Assembly (NCBI GenBank): GCA_040398845.1
Contig: JBBATH010000007.1
Span: forward strand, 1 to 64,000
Source of the DNA: WLND01 sp040398845
Lineage (GTDB): Bacteria > Actinomycetota > Actinomycetes > S36-B12
Direction: 5' to 3'
Length of the DNA: 64,000 bases
The position numbers and the translations under genes were made by a program. The notes under the pieces are model-generated. The model did not search any database. It was given only the letters and a program-made list of their open reading frames with translations, and was not told the origin of the DNA. The stretch's first letter is position 1, and every line of letters starts with the position of its first letter. Shown in pieces: positions 57,073 to 64,000 of this stretch.

Positions 57073-59262
57073 TCAAGACTTTGCTGCTGCCAACAGCAGG
57101 GTTGCTACGTCGACGACCTCCATGCCCTCGCCGATGCCCTCCTGCTGCCGGCTCGTCACCGCGTCGTTGAGCATGACGGAGCAGAACGGGCAGGCGACTG
57201 CGATCTTCGAGGCGCCGGTCGCGATTGCCTCGTCGCCGCGGTTCTTGTTCACCTGAGTACCGAGCTTCTCCTCCATCCACATGCGAGCGCCGCCGGCGCC
57301 GCAGCAGAAGCTCTTCTCGCCGTGGCGATCCATCTCGACCTTGTCGGCTCCGGTGGCCTCGATGAGGTCGCGGGGCGGGACATAGACGTTGTTGTGACGT
57401 CCGAGGTAGCAGGGGTCGTGGTACGTGACCTTCTCGCTCACTGACTTGACCGGGGTGAGGCGTCCGGCCTTGACGAGGTCGTTGAGCAGTTGGGTGTGGT
57501 GGACGACCTCGTAGTTGCCGCCGAGCTGCGGGTACTCGCGGTTGAGGGTGTTCAGGCAGTGCGGGCAGGTCACGACGATCTTGATGGCCTTGATCTCGTT
57601 GAGCATTTCGACGTTTTGCATGCCCTGCATCTGGAACAGGAACTCATTGCCCGCCCGGCGCGCCGGATCACCAGTGCAGGTTTCGCCATCGCCGAGCACC
57701 ATGAAGTTCACCCCGGCGATGTTGAAGAGTTCGGCGACGGCCTTGGTGGTGCGCTTCGCACGGTCCTCGAACGCTCCGGCGCAACCCACCCAAAACAGGT
57801 AGTCGACGTCCTCGGGGATGGTGTCCTCGCCGTTCGCGCCAAAGACACGGACCTCGAAGTCGACCTCGGAGATCCAGTTGTTGCGGTCGCCGGCGTTCAT
57901 GCCCCAGGGATTGCCCTTGGACTCGATGTTCTTGAACAGGCCATTGAGTTCAGATGGGAACTCGGTAGCGATCATGACCTGATTGCGGCGCATGTCGGCG
58001 ATGTGGTCGATGTGCTCGATGTCGACGGGGCACTGGTTGACGCAGGCGCCGCACATGGTGCAGCTCCACAGCACGTCCTCGTCAATGATCGGCAGGTCTG
58101 CGCCGGTCGTGCGGTGCCCGTCGAAGGTGTAGCCGTCGTCGGCTGAGTGCTCGGAGCCGGCACGCGCGCCGATGAAGGGCCGTTCGACCTCAGCGCGCAC
58201 CTCGGCACTCACCGCAGCCAGAGCCTGCTCGTGAAGTTCGCCAAGGCCGGGATGCTCACCATTCGCTGCGAGCAGGTAGGGCGCTTGGGTGAACATGGTG
58301 TCGCGCAGGTTCATGATGAGCAGTTTTGGCGACAGCGGCTTGCCGGTATTCCAGGCCGGGCACTGCGACTGGCACCGCCCGCACTCGGTGCACGCCATGA
58401 AGTCGACGTAGTTCTTCCAGGTGAAGTCGCCGACATGGCCCTTGCCGAAGGTGGCGTCGTCCGGCGGATCCTCGAAGTTGACCGGCTCGCCCTTGTAGAT
58501 GATCGGTAGCAGCGGGCCGAGGGCATTTGGACGTCGCGAGGTGTAGACGTTGATGGGAGCAGCGCCGATGTGCAGGTGCTTTGAGTGCAGGACGATGAGC
58601 AGGAAGACGACGACGACGCCGATCTGCAGCCAAATGCCGATCGTTTCGAGCCACTCGTTCGCACCCTCGCCCAGTGGTGCGAGGAGTGACGCCGTCCACT
58701 CCGAGGCGAACGCACCGGACTTGAAGGGGAACACACCGGTGTTGATCTGGGCACCGCGGTAAAGGAAGAGGGTCCAGACGACATTGAAGATCATGAACAG
58801 GATGAGCCAGGCGCCCTTCGTGTGACTGCCGAAGAAGCGGGAGTCACGCCCGTGGGTGGCGGGGTTGTTCGTGAGGCGCAGGACCGCGAAGATGACGATG
58901 CCGACTAAGACAAGGACGCCGAACAGATCCTCGAGGAACCCGACGATCGGCCACGTGCCGATGACCGGCACGGCGAAGTCGGCAACGAACAGGGCGCCGT
59001 AGGCCTCGAGGATGGTGAGGCCGAGAACGAGGAAGCCCCAGAAAGCGAACACGTGCGCGAGGCCCGGAATCGTCCACTTGAGGAGTTTCTTCTGCCCGAG
59101 CACCTCGATGGCCTCGGCCTGGACTCGCTTAGGCGCGTCCTTGGTTCGTCCGACGGCGGGCTGGCCGGCGCGAGCGAGGGAGAACAGGAACCACCCCCGC
59201 TTGCCAGCCAGGGCCAAGATGACGACCGTGATCAGGACTCCGACGACTGCGCGCAGCAGCAT
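57073..59262 (-). CDS. Membrane-bound Fe-S oxidoreductase (HdrD/GlpC-like, with CCG domains)
   Basis: Protein of about 729 residues from ATG 59262 (GGAG 7 bases upstream). Five or so N-terminal membrane helices are followed by two [4Fe-4S] clusters (CTECGRCQSQCPAWN and CTMCGACVNQCPVDIEH) and two CCG domains (CAGAFED..., HDPCYLG, CCGAGGARMWMEEK, CPFCSVML). The arrangement is that of the actinobacterial iron-sulfur reductase that resembles Mtb Rv0338c. It probably moves electrons between a membrane quinone and a soluble donor. Confidence 0.9.
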   Translation of the reverse strand: MLLRAVVGVLITVVILALAGKRGWFLFSLARAGQPAVGRTKDAPKRVQAEAIEVLGQKKLLKWTIPGLAHVFAFWGFLVLGLTILEAYGALFVADFAVPVIGTWPIVGFLEDLFGVLVLVGIVIFAVLRLTNNPATHGRDSRFFGSHTKGAWLILFMIFNVVWTLFLYRGAQINTGVFPFKSGAFASEWTASLLAPLGEGANEWLETIGIWLQIGVVVVFLLIVLHSKHLHIGAAPINVYTSRRPNALGPLLPIIYKGEPVNFEDPPDDATFGKGHVGDFTWKNYVDFMACTECGRCQSQCPAWNTGKPLSPKLLIMNLRDTMFTQAPYLLAANGEHPGLGELHEQALAAVSAEVRAEVERPFIGARAGSEHSADDGYTFDGHRTTGADLPIIDEDVLWSCTMCGACVNQCPVDIEHIDHIADMRRNQVMIATEFPSELNGLFKNIESKGNPWGMNAGDRNNWISEVDFEVRVFGANGEDTIPEDVDYLFWVGCAGAFEDRAKRTTKAVAELFNIAGVNFMVLGDGETCTGDPARRAGNEFLFQMQGMQNVEMLNEIKAIKIVVTCPHCLNTLNREYPQLGGNYEVVHHTQLLNDLVKAGRLTPVKSVSEKVTYHDPCYLGRHNNVYVPPRDLIEATGADKVEMDRHGEKSFCCGAGGARMWMEEKLGTQVNKNRGDEAIATGASKIAVACPFCSVMLNDAVTSRQQEGIGEGMEVVDVATLLLAAAKS

Positions 59263-59298
59263 GTGTGACTCCACGCGCGTGAGCGTATCGCTCCCCGG

Positions 59299-59706
59299 CT
59301 AAGTGGGCGAGGGGACCGCTATCACGACAAGGTCAGGAATGATGTCGAAGTCCGTGGCATTCGCGGTGTAAACCGGTAAATCGTTGGCGCCAGCGATCGC
59401 GGCGATGAGGGTGTCGAAGGCTCGGGCGCGCACCGTGCGGCCAGATGCCCGAAGCGTGGCCGCAATCTGGGCGTTCCGTCTGGCTGCGTCGGCGCTGAAT
59501 GGCAGGGCCGTGAAGTCGGCTTCGGCCTGCTGCAGGACCATCTGCCGGGCCATGCGCCCCTCGAGGGTGGTGGCCACGAGGGGACCGACCGATAGCTCGG
59601 CGAGCGTGATCGTCGAAATGAAACTCTCGTCGGGGAGCAATGTTGGATCCAAGCCTCGTGCCAGAGCGATGACGACGCTGGTGTCGAGCAGGCCGGCCGT
59701 CGTCAT
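59299..59706 (-). CDS. vapC: PIN-domain toxin, partner of Phd-type antitoxin
   Basis: Protein of 135 residues from ATG 59706, which overlaps the antitoxin stop by 4 bases (ATGA). Metal ligands: Asp in GLLDTSVVIALARG, Glu in TLAELSVGP, Asp in RARAFDTLIAAIAG and Asp in TANATDFDII. Ribonuclease toxin by family; intact. The Fe-S reductase lies 36 bases downstream. Confidence 0.85.
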   Translation of the reverse strand: MTTAGLLDTSVVIALARGLDPTLLPDESFISTITLAELSVGPLVATTLEGRMARQMVLQQAEADFTALPFSADAARRNAQIAATLRASGRTVRARAFDTLIAAIAGANDLPVYTANATDFDIIPDLVVIAVPSPT

Positions 59707-59936
59707 AGCCAAGGATGGACGCTCGAGTCGAGATCGGTCCGCAGTTCGTCAAAATTCAGTCCGGGAATTGGACGCCACCGAGCAAGAACGCTCCGCGCGG
59801 TGCCGCGGTCACGAATTGGGAGGATCTGGGCGACTGGTCGGCCAGATCGGGTGATGACGACGTCCTGGCCACCAAGGACCCGATCGATCACCTCGCCGCC
59901 GTGGTTGCGCAGGTCGCGAATGCTCACGTCTGTCAT
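59703..59936 (-). CDS. vapB: Phd/YefM-type antitoxin
   Basis: Protein of 77 residues from ATG 59936. The N-terminal Phd domain (TDVSIRDLRNHGGEVIDRVL, then VVITRSGRPVAQILPIR) is complete and the C-terminus (LNFDELRTDLDSSVHPWL) binds the toxin. A 16-base palindrome starts 11 bases upstream of the ATG. An upstream in-frame extension in the open frame is not antitoxin-like. Confidence 0.9.
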   Translation of the reverse strand: MTDVSIRDLRNHGGEVIDRVLGGQDVVITRSGRPVAQILPIRDRGTARSVLARWRPIPGLNFDELRTDLDSSVHPWL

Positions 59937-59946
59937 GCGAGAAAAA

Positions 59947-59962
59947 GTATCACCCGTGATAC
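59947..59962. promoter_or_regulatory. GTATCAC-CC-GTGATAC palindrome, antitoxin operator
   Basis: Seven-base arms around CC form a perfect 16-base inverted repeat just upstream of the antitoxin ATG (59936, minus strand). Phd-type antitoxins autoregulate by binding such a palindrome. Position and symmetry make this the best candidate operator in the window after HAIR. Confidence 0.6.
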
Positions 59963-60039
59963 AGGGAGACACCGTCACGAACTCAGAAGTTTTTTTGGCA
60001 TGGATTGGGAATGCGTCGCCGACACGCTGGGTTATCACC

Positions 60040-60060
60040 TATGAGTCACTTCGACTCAAG
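60040..60060. promoter_or_regulatory. HAIR element (HspR operator) upstream of dnaK
   Basis: TATGAGT, seven bases (CACTTCG) and ACTCAAG. The second half-site matches the HAIR consensus CTTGAGT-N7-ACTCAAG exactly; the first matches in 5 of 7 positions. It lies about 108 bases upstream of dnaK. HspR, encoded at the end of this operon, is expected to bind here and repress it. Confidence 0.75.
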
Positions 60061-60167
60061 TGATCTGAGTTTTAATTTGCATAGATCCCTGAACCGGCGC
60101 ACACTCAAACCTATAAACGAACCAGCGTCCATCTGGGCGTCACACCAAACGAAGGAGCATCACCACC

Positions 60168-62027
60168 ATGGCCCGAGCAGTGGGTATTGATCTGGGCACG
60201 ACCAACTCGGTCGTCTCGGTCCTCGAGGGCGGCGAACCCGTCGTCATCACGAATGCGGAAGGCGCCCGGACCACCCCCTCGGTCGTCGCCTTCGCAAAGA
60301 ACGGCGAGGTGCTCGTTGGCGAGGTCGCCAAGCGCCAGGCCGTCACCAACGTCGATCGCACCGTCCGTTCGGTGAAGCGTCACATGGGCACGAGCTGGAC
60401 CGTCGACATCGACGGCAAGGCCTATACGCCGCAGGAGATCAGCGCCCGCACGCTCGGCAAACTCAAGCGCGACGCTGAGGCCTACCTCGGCGAACCTGTG
60501 AGCGACGCCGTCATTACCGTCCCGGCCTACTTCTCCGATGCCGAGCGTCAGGCGACCAAGGAAGCCGGCGAGATCGCCGGCCTCAACGTCCTGCGCATCA
60601 TCAATGAGCCGACGGCGGCAGCGCTCGCATACGGTCTCGACAAGGGCGACATCGAGCACACCATCCTCGTCTTCGACCTCGGTGGTGGCACGTTCGACGT
60701 GTCACTCCTTGAGATTGGCGATGGTGTCGTCGAGGTCAAGGCAACGAGCGGCGACAACCACCTCGGTGGCGACGATTGGGACAACAAGGTTGTCGACTGG
60801 CTCGTCACCGGCTTCAAGAATGCGCACGGCGTCGACCTGTCGAAGGACAAGATGGCTATGCAGCGTCTGCGTGAGGCCGCTGAGAAGGCGAAGATCGAAC
60901 TGTCGTCGTCGATGCAGACCTCGATCAACCTTCCTTACATCACGGCGAGTGCTGATGGTCCCCTCCACCTCGAGGAGAGCCTGAGCCGTGCGCAGTTCGA
61001 GTCGATGACCCGCGACCTCCTCGACCGAACCAAGGCCCCGTTCCAAGCGGTGCTCAAGGACGCCGGCATCGCGCTCGACAAGATTGACCAGGTCGTGCTC
61101 GTCGGTGGCTCCACCCGCATGCCTGCGGTGGCTGAACTCGTAAAGGCAGAGACTGGTAAGGATCCCAACAAGGGCGTCAACCCCGACGAGGTCGTCGCGA
61201 TCGGCGCAGCACTTCAGGCCGGCGTCCTCAAGGGCGAGGTCAAGGATGTGCTTCTCCTCGACGTCACGCCCCTTTCTCTCGGCATCGAGACCAAGGGCGG
61301 CGTCATGACGAAGCTCATCGAGCGCAACACGACGATCCCGACCAAGCGGTCCGAGATCTTCACGACGGCTGACGACAATCAGCCCTCTGTGCTCATTCAG
61401 GTCTATCAGGGCGAGCGCGAGATGGCCTCGTACAACAAGAGGCTCGGTACCTTCGAGCTCACCGGGCTGCCGCCCGCACCCCGCGGCATTCCGCAGGTCG
61501 AGGTCACGTTCGACATCGATGCCAATGGCATCGTGCACGTCTCAGCGAAGGACCTTGCAACGAGCAAGGAGCAGTCGATGACCATCTCCGGTGGCTCAGC
61601 CCTGAGCAAGGACGAGATCGATCGCATGATGCGCGAAGCAGAGGCGCACGCAGATGAGGACAAGCAGCGCCGCGATGAGGTCGAGGTGCGCAACACCGCG
61701 GAGTCACTCGTCTATCAGACCGAGAAGTTCCTCGCCGATAACGCCGACAAGGTCCCGGCCGATGCGAAGAGCAACGTCGATGGTCCGCTGGACGAGCTCA
61801 AGAAGGCGATCGAGGAGAACGACATTCCCGCAATGCGCTCGGCCACCGACAAGGTGGCCCAGGCAAGCCAGTCCCTCGGGGCGGCGATGTATGCGCAGGC
61901 GCAGGAATCCGGTTCTGCTGACTCCGGGTTCGGCGGCGAGGCCGATAGTGCCGACGAGGACATCGTCGATGCCGAGATCGTCGACGAGGGTGGCGATGAT
62001 GCCAATGCCTCCAAGGACGAGAAGTGA
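60168..62027 (+). CDS. dnaK: Chaperone DnaK (Hsp70)
   Basis: Protein of 619 residues. The ATPase domain has GIDLGTTNSVVSVLEGGEP, VFDLGGGTFDVSLLEI and LVGGSTRMPAV. The substrate-binding domain begins near VLLLDVTPLSLGIETKGG, and the C-terminal lid ends in an acidic tail (ADSADEDIVDAEIVDEGG). AAGGAG is about 11 bases upstream of the ATG. The HAIR element controls it. The stop overlaps grpE by 4 bases. Confidence 0.98.
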   Translation: MARAVGIDLGTTNSVVSVLEGGEPVVITNAEGARTTPSVVAFAKNGEVLVGEVAKRQAVTNVDRTVRSVKRHMGTSWTVDIDGKAYTPQEISARTLGKLKRDAEAYLGEPVSDAVITVPAYFSDAERQATKEAGEIAGLNVLRIINEPTAAALAYGLDKGDIEHTILVFDLGGGTFDVSLLEIGDGVVEVKATSGDNHLGGDDWDNKVVDWLVTGFKNAHGVDLSKDKMAMQRLREAAEKAKIELSSSMQTSINLPYITASADGPLHLEESLSRAQFESMTRDLLDRTKAPFQAVLKDAGIALDKIDQVVLVGGSTRMPAVAELVKAETGKDPNKGVNPDEVVAIGAALQAGVLKGEVKDVLLLDVTPLSLGIETKGGVMTKLIERNTTIPTKRSEIFTTADDNQPSVLIQVYQGEREMASYNKRLGTFELTGLPPAPRGIPQVEVTFDIDANGIVHVSAKDLATSKEQSMTISGGSALSKDEIDRMMREAEAHADEDKQRRDEVEVRNTAESLVYQTEKFLADNADKVPADAKSNVDGPLDELKKAIEENDIPAMRSATDKVAQASQSLGAAMYAQAQESGSADSGFGGEADSADEDIVDAEIVDEGGDDANASKDEK

Positions 62028-62587
62028 CTGAACCGCAAGGTTCCCAGGAGCGTCAGCCGGTAACCCCGGCTGACGCTCCCGGAATCGACGAGATGCTGGA
62101 TCAAGCGATCGCTTCAGTAATCGCAGAGGAAGGGTTGGCCGCGGCGGCCGTCGAGGGCGACGTCTCACAGGCTCAACTCGCGCTCGCCGAGCTCACCAAT
62201 GACCTGCAGCGAGTGCAAGCCGAGTACGCCAACTACCGGCGTCGGGTTGATCGCGATCGAGAACTGATTCGCGAGAACGCGGTTGGCGGAGTTCTCACCC
62301 AACTCCTGTCGCTACTTGATGACGTTGACCGGGCACGCCAGCACGGCGAGCTCGAGGGCGCCTTCAAAACCGTAGGCGAATCCCTTGAGGCCACGTTGAC
62401 GAAGATGGGCCTTGAGCCATTTGGCGCAACGGACGAGGCGTTCGACCCCATGGTCCACGAGGCCCTCACCACAGAGGCGCGCGATGACATTACCGAGCCG
62501 ACCGTCATCTCCGTCTACCAGTCGGGCTATCGCTTTGCTGGCCGAGTGCTCCGACCCGCGCGCGTCGCGGTTGCCGGCACTGACTGA
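62024..62587 (+). CDS. grpE: Nucleotide exchange factor GrpE
   Basis: Protein of 187 residues from the GTG overlapping dnaK. The long N-terminal helix (LTNDLQRVQAEYANYRRRVD) and the C-terminal beta domain (LTKMGLEPFGATDEAFDPMV, then RFAGRVLRPARVAVAG) match GrpE. It releases ADP from DnaK. Its start inside the dnaK stop implies coupling. It is followed after 18 bases by dnaJ. Confidence 0.97.
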   Translation: MTEPQGSQERQPVTPADAPGIDEMLDQAIASVIAEEGLAAAAVEGDVSQAQLALAELTNDLQRVQAEYANYRRRVDRDRELIRENAVGGVLTQLLSLLDDVDRARQHGELEGAFKTVGESLEATLTKMGLEPFGATDEAFDPMVHEALTTEARDDITEPTVISVYQSGYRFAGRVLRPARVAVAGTD

Positions 62588-62605
62588 CCCGGGGGCGTAT
62601 CGAAC

Positions 62606-63784
62606 GTGAACAAGGACTGGCTCGAAAAGGACTTCTACGCGATTCTCGGGGTGAACAAGAGCGCGACCGCAGAGTCGATCAAGAAGGAGTACCGGGCCCT
62701 CGCCCGCAAACTGCACCCGGACAAGAACCCGGGTGACGCCAAGGCGGAGGAACGGTTCAAGCAGGTGTCGGAGGCGTATGACGTGCTCTCCGACCCAGCA
62801 AAGCGCAGCGAGTATGACGAGGCGCGGGCAATGTTCGCCTCGGGTGCCTACGGGCCGCAGGGGTTCGGTGGAGGTGGCGGGCGCCAAACCGCCGCAAACG
62901 TCAACATGGAGGATCTCTTCGGTGCGGATGCCGGAGGGTTCGGCGATTTCCTCGGCGGAATCTTCAACAGGGGCAGGGGTGGTCGCGCCCCCGCGCCGCG
63001 GCGCGGCCAAGACATCGAGAGCGAGCTCACCATCTCGTTCGACGATGCACTCGACGGTGTCACCGTGCCCCTACGCCTCAGTAGCGAGGCGGCATGCGGT
63101 AGTTGCCACGGAACTGGCGCGCAGGCAGGAACCGTGCCGCAAATGTGTTCCGCGTGCCAGGGCTCTGGGCAGGTCGCCCGGCACGCGGGCGGGTTCGCCT
63201 TCCCCGAGACCTGCAGCACGTGCAGGGGCCGCGGGCTCATCGTCGATGATCCGTGCACCGTCTGCCGCGGCTCAGGCCGGGGCATGAGCACGCGCACAGT
63301 TCAGGCCCGGATACCCGCAGGCGTCCGCGACGGCGCCCGCATCAAGCTCAGGGCAAAGGGCACGCCCGGCGAGCGGGGTGGGCCTGCCGGCGACCTATTC
63401 GTCCTCGTGCACGTCACCAGTCATCCGGTATTTACCCGCAAGGGCGACTCCATCGCCATCACGGTTCCGGTGACCTTCACGGAGGCAGCCCTCGGCGGCG
63501 AGGTCGTCGTCCCAACCCCTCGTGGTGGCAATGTCACCCTGAAGATTCCCGGAGGAACGACGGGCGGGCGCACCTTCCGGATCCGAGGAAAGGGGATCGT
63601 GAAGAAGGACGGAACCTTCGGCGATCTGCTGGCGACGGTCGATATCGCCGTTCCGCAGGACCTCAGCGGAGAGGCGAGGGAGGCCCTCGCCGCTTACGGC
63701 CTCGCGACAGCAGATCACGATCCGCGCAAGGAACTGCGCGCACTTGCTGGGGCATCGGGTGGAGACGCAGGAGGGTTCGTGTGA
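62606..63784 (+). CDS. dnaJ: Chaperone DnaJ (type I Hsp40)
   Basis: Protein of 392 residues from GTG 62606. The J domain has DFYAILGVNKSATAESIKKE and the HPD motif in KLHPDKNPGD. The Gly/Phe-rich part is GPQGFGGGGG. Four zinc-centre repeats are CGSCHGTG, CSACQGSG, CSTCRGRG and CTVCRGSG, all complete. It hands substrates to DnaK. The stop overlaps the next gene by one base. Confidence 0.98.
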   Translation: MNKDWLEKDFYAILGVNKSATAESIKKEYRALARKLHPDKNPGDAKAEERFKQVSEAYDVLSDPAKRSEYDEARAMFASGAYGPQGFGGGGGRQTAANVNMEDLFGADAGGFGDFLGGIFNRGRGGRAPAPRRGQDIESELTISFDDALDGVTVPLRLSSEAACGSCHGTGAQAGTVPQMCSACQGSGQVARHAGGFAFPETCSTCRGRGLIVDDPCTVCRGSGRGMSTRTVQARIPAGVRDGARIKLRAKGTPGERGGPAGDLFVLVHVTSHPVFTRKGDSIAITVPVTFTEAALGGEVVVPTPRGGNVTLKIPGGTTGGRTFRIRGKGIVKKDGTFGDLLATVDIAVPQDLSGEAREALAAYGLATADHDPRKELRALAGASGGDAGGFV

Positions 63785-64000
63785 TGAGCGAGCGCCCGGC
63801 TTTCAACGTCGCGCCCCATACTCCGGTGTACGCGATATCGATCGCCGCCCAACTCGCCGGTCTCCACCCACAAACCCTGCGCCAGTACGACCGGCTCGGT
63901 CTCGTCTCGCCAACGCGAGTCGGGGGTAGGAACCGTCTCTACTCGGCCGATGACATCAGCCGACTGCGCGAGATTGCCGAACTATCTGCTGAGGGCCTGT
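63784..64000 (+). CDS. hspR: HspR, MerR-family heat-shock repressor (3' end outside window)
   Basis: The ATG at 63784 overlaps the dnaJ stop. The visible 72 residues give VYAISIAAQLAGLHPQTLRQ and YDRLGLVSPTRVGGRNRLYS, a MerR-type HTH of the HspR group. It would bind the HAIR element upstream of dnaK and close the feedback loop with DnaK as co-repressor. The gene continues past base 64000. Confidence 0.9.
   Translation, partial: MSERPAFNVAPHTPVYAISIAAQLAGLHPQTLRQYDRLGLVSPTRVGGRNRLYSADDISRLREIAELSAEGL

Noticed and set aside
1..64000. CRISPR array or prophage
   Set aside because: No regularly spaced repeats, integrase, capsid, terminase or tail genes are visible; the eCIS-type ATPase alone is not phage evidence.

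Overview
The window is a GC-rich (roughly 62-65% by eye) chromosomal segment of an actinobacterium. The evidence is the dnaK-grpE-dnaJ-hspR operon with a HAIR operator, the lhr-nei2 pair, a DosR/DevR-like regulator, UbiA-DprE1-DprE2 (decaprenylphosphoryl-arabinose synthesis), a FadE5-type acyl-CoA dehydrogenase, a mycothiol-isomerase-fold protein and a VapBC45 pair. It does not look like a mycobacterium: DprE1 lacks the mycobacterial Cys and several operons have a different layout. I cannot name the genus.

Layout. 0-4 kb: an IS256 transposase tail, a DUF4143-type ATPase and two toxin-antitoxin (TA) pairs. 4-9.3 kb: DNA repair (lhr, nei2). 9.4-12.1 kb: a decayed strip with a shortened VapC, a hipBA pseudogene fused by deletion to a 5'-truncated FAD oxidoreductase pseudogene. 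12.1-27 kb: an accessory catabolic region: DAPG-hydrolase-like enzyme, alpha/beta hydrolases, MDR oxidoreductase, a complete CUT2-type ABC transporter, carboxymuconolactone-decarboxylase-like protein, amidase, metallo-beta-lactamase-fold enzyme, Asp/Glu-racemase-like protein, DUF35-like Zn protein, thiolase-like protein, acyl-CoA ligase and an IclR regulator. 27-31 kb: a TA-like pair with a doubtful toxin start, then an overlapping minus-strand run of response regulator, secreted protein and RecQ-phosphoribosyltransferase fusion. 31-34 kb: a branched-chain/pyruvate-type 2-oxoacid dehydrogenase operon (E1alpha, E1beta, E2). 34-46 kb: housekeeping and cell-envelope genes including L,D-transpeptidase, CopD-CtaG membrane protein, FadE5, the DPA operon, and a P450 coupled to a limonene-epoxide-hydrolase-like enzyme.

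46-53 kb: small genes, a relE remnant, VapBC45, tRNA-Gly(CCC), a RibD-C reductase plus a dihydropteroate-synthase-like protein, an AbrB/PIN pair, DUF2237 and dcd. 53.2-57 kb: the most unusual segment, a two-gene operon of an eCIS-type (Afp15-like) AAA+ ATPase and an unrecognised acidic protein, next to an IS5-family wreck, with no injection-system structural genes in the window. 57-64 kb: a membrane Fe-S oxidoreductase, a Phd/PIN pair with a clear palindromic operator, and the DnaK chaperone operon, whose hspR repressor runs off the right edge.

No rRNA, CRISPR array or intact prophage is visible. The strongest themes are the high density of TA modules (about ten, several broken), the catabolic cluster of unknown substrate, and the orphan eCIS-type ATPase operon. 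Protein functions are read from recognisable motifs; no database search was run.
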